From: Drosophila pseudoobscura
Lineage: Eukaryota > Arthropoda > Insecta > Diptera > Drosophilidae
Length of the DNA: 64,000 nucleotides
Assembly (NCBI RefSeq): GCF_009870125.1
Contig: NC_046683.1
Span: 10,292,001 to 10,356,000, forward strand
Reading direction: 5' to 3'
The stretch's first letter is position 1; each line of letters opens with the position of its first letter. Shown here in pieces: positions 36,301 to 48,438 of this stretch. Both the position numbers and the translations under genes were made by a program. The notes below the pieces were generated by a model. That model was not told where the DNA came from. It made no database searches and saw only the letters and a program-made list of their open reading frames with translations.

Positions 36301-39300
36301 GGGATGGGGATGGGGATGGGGATGGGCGCATACGAGTCTGACTGGGAGTCTGTCTCTGTCTCTGTCTCTGAGTGTATTCATATATTCATTCATGCATCGC
36401 ATATGCTCTTTGTCAATTAAGCAATCAGCAGGAAGTTTGCTGCGCACTTTGCCTTATCATCTCTCTCTCTCTCTCTCCCTCTCGCTCTCTTTCTGCCACC
36501 TCTGGCTTCATCGGTAAAAAATCGAAGCTTTTGATACCCTTGAAAATTCAGGCAGAGGTGCGCTGCTGCATCAACTTTGAATAAGCATATACTGGTACAG
36601 TTCTACTGGCAGTAAATCTATGAAAATATATGACAAACCTCCACAATCGATCTCACAAAAGAACACCCATATGAAGCTACCAATAATTGCTGTAGATCTG
36701 ATTTTTGTTTAAGGGAAAGAGTACCTTACCTTAGTACCTAATGAGCTTCCTTCAAGGCGATGCAATGGCAAACATCCGTTGAAGCTCATAATACCCACAC
36801 GGTCATCGAAGGGTATGAAAATCACATCATCAAAAGCCTTCGACCGTCACTGGCGGTGGTGTCCACCGCCTTTGCCTCTACCTCCTGCCTCCCGCCTCCT
36901 GCTTCCTGCCCCCCTGCCTCTTTCAATGCCTTTGACACTTGACGTTTGTCGTTTGTCGGCGGGCGATTTTCATTTTCGCAGCACTGGGCAGAATGGGGAG
37001 CGAAATGAAAAGAATGTTGAGCCGCATATTAAATACCACCGCCTGAGCTCAAGTGTCAACAGAGCGGTACGACTCCGACTCCGACTCCCAATTCCGACGA
37101 CTCTGGGACTCCGTCATCGCTTCGCCTCGCCTCACCTCGCCACTGCTCCTGCTGCCGTACCCGTACCCTCTCACCCTTTGCCGTACCCTTTACCGTTCTG
37201 GTCTGGTTCCCTGATCAGGCAATAAACGGATAGGGCGGGCAATGGGTAAACCGTAAACCGGTGACCGGGGACTCGGACCGCCCGCAGCGTAATTGAATAT
37301 TTGGAGTGTAAAAACCGCACCCGGCAGCCAGGCTACGGTTACGGCTACGGCTATGATGGGCTGGGCCTGGGCCATAACAGAAACTGGGAGATCGTGAAAG
37401 ATACTGCTTGAAAGAGGTGTCGAGTTGAGTTGAGGTGAGTTATCGATAACATATCTAGACGGTATGTAATTGAAAGTCTATACTTTAAGCTTTAGGTCCT
37501 TCTATAGATGGATCTCCAACAATAACGATTAGGATCGATACTTCAAGCGATTGTCTACAGAATTCTATCATATGTTATCGAAAGCCTCATCCATCAGCGA
37601 TAGCCAGATGTTGGGTGAAGAAAGGGTATTCATGAGAGGGGGATATGAGAATTGAGTGAATGAAATGACTTTTTGCACGCATGTGGGTGAGTGGCTGTGG
37701 CCTGTATAGTGGGGGGGTGGTGGGTTGAATGGATGGGGAGGAGTCAAGTCAGTTGATTATTAAAAAACACAAGTACAATAAAAATATAATAATAATAAGC
37801 AGCATAATGACGGGCTCAATAACCAAACGACTCGCACAAAAGGAGGCGACACAAAATCATGCAAAAAAGGGAGCAGAGTGTAAGAGTGGAAAAAAAGAAA
37901 AGTTACTCCTCGTTGAAGGAGCAAGAAGGAGCAACAGCAAAAAGGATGTAATGGGAAACGAGTGCAAGTGGAGAGTCAAGCAGCAGCAGTAACCAAAGGA
38001 GAACGCCAGTGGAGGGGTAGCCAGGACTCAGGCCCTGCCGTCAAGTAGGGTTGCCAACAACTCATGAATTGCTCATTTAGATTCCAGAGATGCCACTCGA
38101 ACGGCCACTCGAGCAGCAAGCGACGAGCTTTGTTCGTTAGTTACGTGCCAAAGGACCGGCAAAGGAACGATCTGGCGGGTATGTTCGGACCCGCTGTCTA
38201 CCCTTTAGGTACTGGGTAAATCCCAGGCAGAAAGCATACCATAAGATAAGATAAGAAGATGAAGAGTTAAAGAAATGGAATATATATACCCATCCGTTGA
38301 TACCTCCATTCAGCGACCATGAATTATCTCACCAAAACCTATCCATATGCCATTAATCAAGCAACAATTTCTCCTCTAATGGCTGGCTGCAGATTTACAT
38401 ATATCCCCAAAAGTCTGCTCCCTTCAAAGGGTATCGGAAACAAGGACAATTGTACACCATGTCGAGTGGTCGCCGAGTCGCCCGCGTTGGAAAACAATGC
38501 CAAACAATTGACAAAGACCATACACAGATATAATATACACATATATATATGTATATATATTCTTTATATGAGAATAAGATATACGACACAAGTGGGCGTG
38601 GCAGCGTGGCAGCGAATGGGAGCAAGTGGCACCTGTGTGTTCTCCTCCAGCTTCCTTCACAGAGTGATACTCTTATTTACCTTTGGCATTTGGCAGCGAC
38701 TTTCTTCTTCCCTCCGTTCTTTTTTTCCCTTTTTCTGGTTTTGGGTTGCAGTTTGCCCAAGAGCTTAAGGGCCTCTTCACAGAATTACAGTACGAGGCCC
38801 GGCATTTGCCTCATTTATCAGAGAGATAGCGCTCACATCACGAATCACGACCAGACATGCCCAGCAGATCAATGGCGGACGGGCGGACGAGCGGACGAGC
38901 GGATGGGTGGATGGGTGGAGGGGCGGAGGATTAGGCCAGACGCTGCCTTAATGCGATAAGCGATTAAGCCACCGATCATCGCCGCGAGGCTGAGGATGAG
39001 CAAAGGATTAGGCGGAAGTCCTGGCGGATCTACCAAGATCGTTGCGGGAACTCAAGACCCTCGTATCTCGCAGGTGGCTCAAAGCCTGGATTATGATTAA
39101 TAGGTAGCCCATTTGGGCTTTAATAAAGGTTCTCTAAGCCAAGATCCAGCCTCGGGAGGCCTGACTGATCCTCAAACAGATCTTCAGATTTTCAGTAGAC
39201 ATCTATCAAGAGTGCCATCTAGCCAGAAACCCACGCTTCCAACTTTCGAAGGGAAGCTTCCAGTTCCCAGCTACCAGCTACCAGCTCCCACATTTTCCAT

Positions 39301-41600
39301 TAGCAGATCGATCGATGGGGACGGAACAGTGCATTGGCCCCCGGCGGCTAATTGCTCAGCCATTGTCCAAACAATGACGCAGTCGAAAAAAGGAAAACCC
39401 GCTGAGCACTCGATTTAATTAGCGCACTAATGACCGCAGATCGATCGCAGGCCACAAAAAAATTTGATCGGTGATCGAGAGCCGCTAATTTGATGGGCAG
39501 CCAGAGGAGGAGGCATGAAAAGCAAGCAAGTCATGGCATTAATTGCGTAGAAGAGAACCCAAAAGAGAAGCTAAAATATGGCTATCATCATACTATTGGC
39601 TAATCGAGAATAATTGCCTGATGATGCTTGTCACTGCCGCCGCGGAGACGCGACTATTCCGTATGTCAAAGGGATGACAGCGTCAGCGGAAATACCAGAA
39701 ATTTGTCAAAGGTATTAAATTAAAAAGGTAGATTTCGGGGTGTGGATGTGTTTGATACCCTGGCAGATGGACCCCGATTGGAGAGTCGTAACGATTGATA
39801 CCCTAGCCGATTGAAGGCAGAACTCCCGGCGGAGGTGCACTACCGCATGACGCGTGGTATGGAACGCATATGGTGTTTAAGGGAGCACCCGATTGGAGAG
39901 TGGCAACGATTGATACCCTAGCATATTGATGTGAGATATCGTCATTAGACTTTGGTTTGAAATTTTTTTTACCGGCGGAGGTGCACTGCCGCATGACGCG
40001 TGAGTTGTCTGATCGACTGATGCATATTTTGGATATATAATAATAGATTACAATAATATATAATAATAATAATATAGTATTTCTCTGTAAATCACTCTTT
40101 GCGTTACAAACATCTGGTTTAAAACATAATTCACTTTACAACACTACAAAAAAAGAGAAATAAATCCCTATCCCTATCTCTCTCTCTCTTGCGCTCTTTT
40201 TCTGTGCTTCTGTGTTCCGTCTCTCTTTTGTGTGGATGTAAACACGGGGCTGGCGGAACAATAACTGTTGACAGCTCGTAAATTAATAATTTTGCACAGG
40301 AGCAAAACTAGACAGAGACAGAGAGAGGAGAACGAGAGAAATGAGCAACAACAAGCAGGAACAGGGCAGGGGCAGGGCAGGGGCAGGGCAGGGGCAGGGG
40401 CAGGGGTGCAAATTAGCCGCGTTTCCGCCTCGATCCATCGATACTGCCAAACAAATAGGAAAAACTCTGACGAGGGCGTCCCTCTGACACTTTGACTTCC
40501 TGTGGCCTTTTTTCCCATCCCCCCGCCCTCTACCCCGCTGCCCTGGTGCTCCTGGCACGCCTTTGTGCTCGGCATTCTTCTGTCTCGCTTTTGTATATTA
40601 ATTGCACTGCCCCCCGCCTCCTGCCTGCTGCCTCCTCGACGATGTTTGGGTCCAAACAAATTCAAATAGAAATCAAAACAAGATTTCGATATGCCCGTCA
40701 CTGTCTGGCCGCTGGATGCCCTTTCTTCTTCCTTCTTCCTTCGATATATATATGGATCAAGGAGTTCTGTTTTGAAAGGTGCCGCCGACAAAGGCAGCAA
40801 AAAGGGAATCGGAATCGGAACTCTGGTATTCCTCAATTGTTCCATTCTTTCCACTGCCGAATTGTGCAAATTGTTTCACTCTTCCAATTGATCTATAATG
40901 AAGTAGCTGCTCGGCTATTACCCGTAATGGGGCATGCAAATTGCCGGAACATCCGCTGTTGATCCTCGGGATGGGACCGGGAAATCGGTTTGAACTTTGC
41001 ACCGAGGCAATTATGGCTGGAGCTGTTCCCAGACAGGCACTTCTTCAAAGGATCTTACGACCTGTGTACAACGACTGTATCCTTGGCTATTTTTGGGATG
41101 TTTGGGCATTGAAGGGACCAAAAACATGACCAGTTGGCAGTCAAGAAGATACAGCATAGCATTTGGCATTTGAGGCCAAGAACAATCGTTTCGCAGGAGT
41201 GGAAAAAGGGCTTTCCGTGGAGTTCAAAAGTGTTGGGCCAACATTAGGCTACGGACTTAAAAGGTAATCTACGGTCTAATCTAATCTTCTAAAACTAAAC
41301 TTTCTTCAATGGAAAGTTCACAATTCATGTTTGAACGAATGAAAGAGTAGAGAAATTTGAATGGCATTCGAATGGCAGATGACCCCCCAAAGAGGGCCAG
41401 ATGGCAGGCTTTTACTGGTGGGGTCTTAACCGATTTCCAAGCACTTCCTTGCTATAAAAGACATACAGTTGATTGTTAAGGCAGTTTGGAAGAGTTTGTT
41501 ATATTTAATGGCTCGAGGCGTTCCTTAATGTGCAAGTGGATGGGCGGCGTCCTGGCAAGTGGATGGCTGCCTGGCGTCCTGTGTTGACTGTCTGTGTTAC
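32001..41600. other. intergenic DNA downstream of oc, second half
   Basis: I see no supported gene. Features include a GT run near 33270-33318, a second copy of the dispersed repeat (from 33762), a GGGGAT-type array (34777-34840), a 21-base G run (35325-35345), a two-copy duplicated repeat (39773-40002) and a GGGCA/GGGGCA array (40362-40406). Opposite-strand frames over these arrays are repeat artefacts. Confidence 0.5.
39773..40002. repeat. two-copy duplicated repeat, blocks A and B
   Basis: Block A (34 bp, starting CCCGATTGGAGAG and ending GATACCCTAG) occurs at 39773-39806 and again at 39888-39921. Block B (31 bp, starting CCGGCGGAGGTGCACT and ending ATGACGCGTG) occurs at 39826-39856 and 39972-40002 with one mismatch. 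The order A-B-A-B shows a duplicated unit of roughly 115-146 bp. A third GATACCCTGG fragment lies just upstream near 39755. I do not recognise the family. It could be a remnant of a tandem-repeat-bearing mobile element or a local duplication. Confidence 0.85.
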
Positions 41601-41646
41601 TGTTTCTTTGGCTTTGTGTCTTCCGTCATCTTCTGGGCCTGAAAAC

Positions 41647-42156
41647 TCAACATTCCAACTTCCCCTCTCCGTTGCAGAGGTATGGAATTTCAACTTTTCG
41701 TTTTTCCTGTACATTATTTACGACCTGCAATTTAAGAAAAGGTTGTACCAATGCTGATATGCTGTGTCAAAGGGGTATTACCTTAAGATTGTCGGATTTT
41801 TTCTTGAAGTTCATTTGCCTATGCTGGTAGACGTCCTGCATATAACGGATGAGCTCCAATGAGGCATCAATGCAGCTGACTACAACAGCAAGTTCCTTGA
41901 TCTTCCCCTCACGTTCCATCATGTCGAAGCAGGCTTCTTGCTGCGCCATAAAAATATCTCGAGCTCTCTTCATTCGGACCATGGTCTTGCACAGGGCGTA
42001 CGGGCTGTCCTTGTTCTCGCAATACGATTGGATCAGATCTTTAATACACCCGTCCATTTTCTTATGTTTCTTAAGAATCTGGAGGGCTGCCGGTGTTAAA
42101 GTCTGCTCCCCCTCTAGCTTGGCTAAGTCCCCACTGATTTCTGCATTTGCGTTCAT
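41647..42156 (-). CDS. small unrecognised protein, probably two exons
   Basis: The start ATG is at 42156-42154; the frame extends upstream only through a TTG. Exon 1 is 42156-41782, 125 codons. It encodes a Lys/Met/Cys-rich, mainly helical protein (MNANAEISGDLAKLEG... near the start, YMQDVYQHRQ near its end). A donor AAG|GTAATA at 41781 and an acceptor AAATTGCAG ending at 41725 define a 57-nt intron typical of Drosophila. Exon 2 (41724-41647) then adds 25 residues ending GEGKLEC, for 150 in all. Without splicing the frame would stop at 41767 after VIPL, giving 129 residues. Codon use is gene-like and the intron fits well, so I believe the gene is real, but I do not recognise the family and assign no function. 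There is no signal peptide or membrane segment. Confidence 0.7.
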
Positions 42157-42199
42157 TTTTTCACAAAAATTATCCAAAAAGTGTAGCTTTTTTTTACTT

Positions 42200-45100
42200 T
42201 TACTCCAATGACTCGGACTCGAAAGACTTTTCTAGAACAAATTTATCGTTAGGGTTGCAAGGTTTTTTATTTTTTTTTTATACTCTGCAGGGTTACAACT
42301 ATCGTTAGGGATGGGGTGTGTTCTTTATTGAACATAGTTCTTTGGAGTCAGGGGGCAATGCTCCATTCCGTATGATGCATCTATGAATCTATGTATTATT
42401 CGGATTCCATAGGTGGTCTGCTCCCGAAACTGTGCTACAAAAATTAGAGGCTGCCAGAGAGCTCGGGGCATGGGGCAGAGATGAGATCCCAGGGCATGAC
42501 CGGCAACTTTCCTCAATTTGTGTGAATGACTTGTGGAAGCGAATGACTGGGTAGATGGGGGGGAGGGGGGGCGAGTGGGAGTGGAGAGGACGGGAGTGCC
42601 AATGGCAATCAAAACAGAAAAACAGATCGGAAGCCAGAGAAACGACGACAATCAATGTGCCGGATCATGGTGGAAATGTCAGGGGCTGGAATGAAGCTAA
42701 TTTGTTGAATTTTGTTGCAATGAAGCTTACAAAAAAAAAAAGTGAAATAGTTGGGGGGAGGGGGAGGAGAAGGGTTGGGGTATAAAGAGAAACCTACGGC
42801 CAAAGAACGGTCAGAACGAAGCGAAGGGGGGAAAACGGAATTGAATTTGACAGCTATTTATGGTCGGGGGTCGGGGGTCGTGGGTCGGTGGTCGGGGGTC
42901 GTGGGTCGGGGGCGATCGACAGGTTCGAAATATGACAAAGAAACGGAATGGAATGGTATCAAAAGAAGCAATATCAAAATCTGTTGCAGCGTGGGTCGAG
43001 AGAGTGGTGGAGACGGGGGAACGGGGAAGGGGAAGCTAGGGAAAAGTGTGGGAAATGCATTCTCAAAGTCCGGAAAAGACACCGGCAGCAGAGCGTCTGG
43101 GCAGCTGAGCGGCAGACAAAAGTGGCATTGTAATCGAAGGACGTTAGTTGCCCAAGGCAAGTGTGTGTCAACCCCGAAAAGATCTACTCTGCTCTGGGTT
43201 CCCTACCAACTACCTGTCATTCCACCGTCCTCCGTCCCACGTCCCACGTCCGAGGTTCCCTTTTCCTGTCTGTCTTTCACTTTGTGGACTGTTACAATTT
43301 TAATGTGTGTCCGTCGCCGTTGCCGTTGCCGTTGCCGATGCCGATGCCTCCGTCAAACGGCATAATAAATGCATGCATGCGTGCGTCTTTTATCAATGAA
43401 AGAAAATAGCATAAAAATGGGCAACTAATGAATTTTCACCAAGCGCGATTCCTGCGGGAATCCCCCCGACCCCCGACCCCACTTCACTTCTGTTCCACTC
43501 AGATATCTGTCCATGTTCCAGACAGACACACAGAGACGCACAGACAGACACCCATGGAAGCCACAAATATACTACGCACCACACCACACAACGACACGGC
43601 GAGCGGAAGGCACGTTAATCGCCAAAGCCTGAACGAACCATCCACCCACTCACCCACCCACCCAACCACCCACCTAGCCATCCAGCCATCCAGCACTCAA
43701 CAAAAGGAAACTCAAACCGCAACACTCGACCAGCCCCCCCTCCCCACTCAGCCATCAGCCATCCCATGCCATGCCACCCGAAAAGCTATTCAACCAAATG
43801 TTGTATAAATGTAATTCAATACTTTTTTCAATCTTGTTTCTCCTCTCCACTCCACTCCTCTCCACCCACACCCTCGTTCTTAAAGCGAAAGAAGAAAAGC
43901 GAAATGAAATGAAACAAAAGGGAATGGGAATGTTGCTAGAATTGGTACGGCCCGAGTAGTACAACAAATTGGAAACACATTTTACCCTCCAATTACTTAA
44001 ATACAATACACACTGCGATTGCTTTGGCCCCTGGACACTGGGACGAGGGGCTGTAGAACATGTCCTGAAATTAAGGGAAGGCAACTTTTAAAGGAATATA
44101 CCATTAGGGATTGATCTATGGGTGGGTATTTTTTGGGTTTTGGATGGTTATAGAGCCTATATACAGACTTGTATTTGTATATTTAAGGATTCTTTGGTTT
44201 GATTTTACTTACTTTTGCAAGTATTCAAATCTATTTGTTCTCTCTTTCTCTCTGTCTCTGTCTTGTGGTTATTCCAGGGAGGAGAGGTCTCTCAATTATT
44301 GAATCAGTTTCTGATTTTATGGCCCCTAGACCACTGTGCAAATGTGCTACAACCTTTGCATGTTCTTACTCGTAGTATGTAAAAAGTTAAGAGAAATATC
44401 AGCATACGAGCCGAGCCTCCGGACTGGCTGTCAGTCGTCTGTCCTTCCGTCTGAGAGTCCTGTCATGCACGCTTCACGCCAACAGGTCTCTAATTTCAGG
44501 TTCGCTGTCTGCGCCTCCTCCGGACCCGCCCCCCGGGTCTGTGTGTGTGTGTGTGTGTGTGTGCCCCGTGCATTGCCCCCTGTGTTGCCAATTTTTTGTG
44601 TCTATTGCCTTTTGCGTGTCATCAAAAAGGATGTGCCGTACCCTGAATGGGGGTGGAGGGTGTTCTGTGTACGCTAATAGATTTTCTATTACCCACAGCT
44701 TCCAGTTGTATTCCTCCTCCTGCCGTTCATATGCATGACCGAATTTCCATTTTACGCCCCGTTTTGTACGGGACTCGTCGTCGCATCGAACTTTTCCAAC
44801 AACTCCCAGCGGAATCAATGCAAAATTATTATTATCATTATTAAAGGAGTCGATGTCGGACAACCCCGCGCGTGTGGCAAATCCCGGTCGGGCCTAAATG
44901 CGTGTAATATGGCACATGTCCGACCCACTTCATTCATGCCAGCCCGCCCCCCCGTCATCATCAAACAAAAGCCGCAAGCGGCGACCGCAGCAGGAGCTGG
45001 CCTGGCCTCCTTCCTCCTCTGCGGCTGGTGGCTGGTGGCTGTTCGCTGTTGGCTGCCACACATGTCAATATTAGATTCAAAGATTTGCAGGGAAACTTAA

Positions 45101-46000
45101 ATGGGTTACAGTGTGCCGTGCCACAGACTAGAAGGAATACCATGGTGGAGAGACGACCGATCAACTCGGTGTAGTGGTCGCTCAGAGAAGAGCGAACCCT
45201 GAGGTTCCATCGGTTGTGCACACTGAGGAAAATGCCCTGAGTACCGATAGTTACGCTCAGATATACAAATGCAGTACCGAGAGTGGAAATTCGAATAAGA
45301 AATTGTATGCCTTATGGGAAAAGCATGCAAAAAGAGCGAGAGATTCATATGTATGCCGTAGTATGTGTGGAATCACTTTAGAAACATGCGAACCGATATT
45401 AATCCGCACTGCTCGGGTTCCGTTCACGCTGATTCGAATCCGACTGAAGGCTCTAGTATGGGAAGACATGACTGGAGAGGTCTACCATCTCATGCTATCT
45501 TTCTCTTCTCGCAGCAAAGTTGTCCCAAAGTCGTATATAACACCTATAACACCTTAAATGAAATACCTGCAGCCCTGCACTAAAATGCGCTCTGTGGGAA
45601 ACCCCAAAAAAGGTCTGGCAAAACATTATGATAGACGATACTCCCATCACTATTATTTAAGTTTACCTGCGAATGGTCGCACTTTGCGACCAGCTGATTG
45701 ATTTGCGCATTTTTTTTTTGCATGCGTGGAAATTGCACATTTACATTGTGAATGAATGATTTATGAAACATACTATATGATAATAATAAGATTGGATCGG
45801 TAGAGCCTGCAAGTGGCATGGGGCACGCTTAGTTTCTGAGTATTTTCAGGTTTCATTTATGTAGCCAATTTTCCCTAACCTCCATTCTTACAGGTCATCA
45901 GTCAGTCGTGCCCTCCGCCTGTTCTTTCGCTACTCGCCAGCAGCGACCAGCGACGAGTGTTGTTTCTGTCCTTCTAGCTCTTCTGAGACGAGAGTGGGAG
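42200..46000. other. intergenic region with no clear gene
   Basis: It contains GGTCGGG-type repeats near 42.86-42.92 kb, CACC/CAGA-rich sequence near 43.5-43.75 kb, a GT run near 44.54-44.56 kb and a perfect short hairpin at 45674-45692. Open frames such as those around 45.17-45.56 kb show no recognisable domain. A possible splice acceptor (TTCTTACAG) ends at 45893, shortly before the HINT-like remnant. Confidence 0.45.
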
Positions 46001-46107
46001 TTTCTCTGGTTAGGCACTGCCTGTTTGCCAATGTTTCCCATCAATGGGAAATGCAACTATCTGGACACTGGACAATCCATGCAACTGCCACACACAGGCC
46101 AAACAGA

Positions 46108-46289
46108 AAAATCCCACTCATTTTGTGGTGATTCCAAGCAAGCCAATCGATCAGCTCTCTGCCTGGCAGAAGATGGAGGAGCTGGGCCTGGAGAAGGGCT
46201 ATCGCGTGGTCGTCAACAATGGACCACATGGAGCTCAGTCGGTGTACTATTTGCTCTTGCATTTCCTTGGCGGTCGTCAAATGAAGTGA
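46108..46289 (+). pseudogene. decayed HINT-family (histidine triad) gene fragment
   Basis: The frame reads PTHFVVIPSKPIDQL, then GLEKGYRVVVNN, then GAQSVYYLLLHFLGGRQMK and stop. This matches the second half of HINT1-type nucleoside phosphoramidases, whose active site is HxHxHxx in SVYHxHLHxLGGRQM. Here two of the three histidines are replaced (YLLLH). The terminal Trp-Pro-Pro-Gly is missing. About 20 residues between the two conserved blocks are lost. In another frame the DNA at the junction still spells LAEDG, the family motif, so a frameshift plus a deletion joined the blocks. Upstream, CLFAN around 46018 may be a relic of the family's CxAFxD segment. An AATAAA lies near 46343. I infer a dead duplicate; a transcribed, re-purposed short protein is possible but less likely. 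Confidence 0.7.
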
Positions 46290-46443
46290 CCGCCTGGCTA
46301 AGAGCCAGATCCCCCGTAGGCGGTAGAATCTCCGTCAGACATGTCAATAAATACAAATATAAAATATACTTAATACATATATTAAGATATTAAGGCACAT
46401 GTATCATGTGTGTACACATTTGTGGTTAAGTAGAGTATTCAGT

Positions 46444-47221
46444 TCATTTCCGAAATTCGACGGCTCTGTTCAGGAAATTGCGCACTTTTCCGTAATTGCG
46501 GCCCATTTCGCACAATGAGTTTTGATCTTGGCAATTGATGAATATCTCCTCTGATCGCAATTGATAAGCAATGTTCCCAGTGCGACGCAGTGAGCGCTTG
46601 CGCAGCTTATCCAACATGGTGCCCACGACTAGGATAGGCACATTGTGAAGGCTCATCATACATGTACGCTTGCGCTTGCGGTTCATCGGGTGGCTTTCGC
46701 TCAACTCGCGCAGCGGCCCGTAGATCCAGTCGTGCAAGTGGTCGTGGGACCGCATGTCTTGCATATTATACACCAAGATGATTCCGTCTATGTTCTTGTA
46801 CAAGGGGTTCCTGTCCACTCGACCATATGTCACTGAGTCGTTCTTATCGTAGAACTCAACGAAATATAGCTCTTCTGGAGTTTGTGGCGATCGAAATGAG
46901 CGGTCCGATGATGAGGTCGACGTCCACTCGGGTGTGAGTGGAAGGTTCACCCTGGGGTACTCGTGCAGACGCGCTTGGACGGTCCACTCGCTGTCGGCAA
47001 CGGTTCTAGAGGAACGTGTTGGCGTGATCTCGCTGTTAGCCAACAAGTTAGTCAAAGATGTTTTTCCCACACCTAAAAATTGTTTCAAGTTTCAGTACTG
47101 TCGACTGTAACCTATATGTGCGTATATCCTCACCTGGATCGCCCAATATCAGAATGCGAACCGTGCGCACGTCCTCCTCAATCTGCTGCAATTCCCGCAT
47201 CCGACGCTGATAATTTGCCAT
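46444..47221 (-). CDS. RABL3-like small GTPase-fold protein with degenerate G motifs
   Basis: Two exons, 47221-47134 and 47072-46444, join in phase 1 and encode 238 residues. The splice completes the P-loop GDPGVGKTS (residues 27-35). The central fold keeps ELYFVEFYD, then DGIILVYNMQD and VPILVVGT, in the order and spacing of Rab-like protein 3. That family acts in membrane and ciliary trafficking and Ras-pathway control in vertebrates. Departures are clear. The switch II DxGG becomes DKND (105-108). The guanine-specificity motif TKxD becomes TMLD (181-184). There is a Ser/Thr-rich insertion (about 72-97) before strand 3. No C-terminal prenylation cysteine is present, as in RABL3. The gene is divergent from Caf1-180, with a perfect TATCGATA at 47553-47560 upstream. 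The fold is confident; RABL3 orthology is likely but the sequence is fast-evolving. Confidence 0.85.
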
Positions 47222-48438
47222 TTTAGTCCAATTTTAGTTTGAAAGTAATTCGCAAGCTGTAGTTGTGTCGTGAATATTCATATATGGATATCTAGTGACA
47301 ATCAGGCCTCAATTAAGCAGTGACCTGCTTCGATTACAATTATTCCCGCTTAACCAATGCACTTTTCGAATTGAAAACTTCTCTGAATACAGGAAACTGA
47401 ATTTCAGTGTTCAAATCAGAGTGTTCTGTATCAGATGTTAACAAATTAGAAATGAAACTTAGTTTTATATTCATCCAAGCTTCGGTTTTAAATTTTGTTC
47501 GAGTAAAATTGAGATTAAAACTCGCACGGCTACGGTTTTTGCAACTTTTTGCTATCGATAGTGTTTCATTTTGAAATTGCTCAGCGATATTTCACTGGAA
47601 AATAAAAGCTGTTCTTTTTGAAAATATAATTCGCATATGGAAATGGAAGTATTCCCGTCCATTCTGACTTCTGGGAGAGCAGCAGTTGCAGCAGTTGCAA
47701 TTCCGGACTATTCGTTCGAGACGTGGGTATCTGCGTGTTACATCCCACGAAAGCCCCAACCCCAACCCCAACCGCAACCGCCTCGCATCCGACACCCACC
47801 GCTTATCCCATTGGATAGTGCGGTGCGTGTTGGGTGCTTTTGAAATAAATTGTAATTCAATGGAATTTAATTCGCAGTCAGGCAGAAGTCGGGGAGCAGG
47901 CGGGTCTCTCGGATCAGGTCACCATGTCAACGAGCCAAAGCCAAAAGGGGTTTCAGGCACAGAGACCGACAGGAGGGATGAGTAAAGAGAGTGGGAGTGG
48001 GGGTGGGGGTGTGCATGGTGGTTGTGCCCGCTGGCGTCTCGTCGTCTCCCTTCACCACTTATCTGGGATTAGTAAAAACGCCACATTAAACTAAGTAAAC
48101 AAATATTTGGCAGCTGCCTCAAAAAGGTACAAACAGTAATTACTAAAGTGTGTCGCCTGCAAGCAATCAAATTGATGCACTTATTTTTTTTGTTTGAACA
48201 TTTGAATTCTAACGATCACTTCACATGTTTACCCCAATTGTTCGCTAGCCAACACTGATCACCATACATTCGGACCATGCCTATCGATTCATCGATCGTG
48301 CTCACGCAACAATTGGCGGCATTCCATGAGCGCAATTGCCATCACTTGTATATTTTCCGCGTTTTCCCAGCAACTACACAATAAACTGAGGAACAGCGGC
48401 CAAATTACACAGGAAAAAGCATTAATAAACGCTTGAAT
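47222..48438. other. divergent promoter region between the RABL3-like gene and Caf1-180
   Basis: No coding sequence is supported here. The region carries the TATCGATA at 47553 and a TATCGATT plus ATCGAT pair at 48282-48296, about 145 bases before the Caf1-180 ATG. An imperfect CCCCAA/CGCAACC-rich stretch lies near 47755-47790. The 5' UTRs of both neighbours must lie here, but I cannot place the transcription starts. Confidence 0.5.
47553..47560. promoter_or_regulatory. DRE-type motif TATCGATA
   Basis: A perfect match to the DNA replication-related element bound by DREF and BEAF-type factors in flies. It lies about 330 bases upstream of the RABL3-like start codon and about 880 upstream of the Caf1-180 start. 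A 7-of-8 match (TATCGATT) follows at 48282-48289, near Caf1-180. The function is inferred. Confidence 0.5.

Noticed and set aside
45174-45557. 127-codon + strand open frame
   Set aside because: No domain, and codon use and context look intergenic. Kept only as undescribed DNA.
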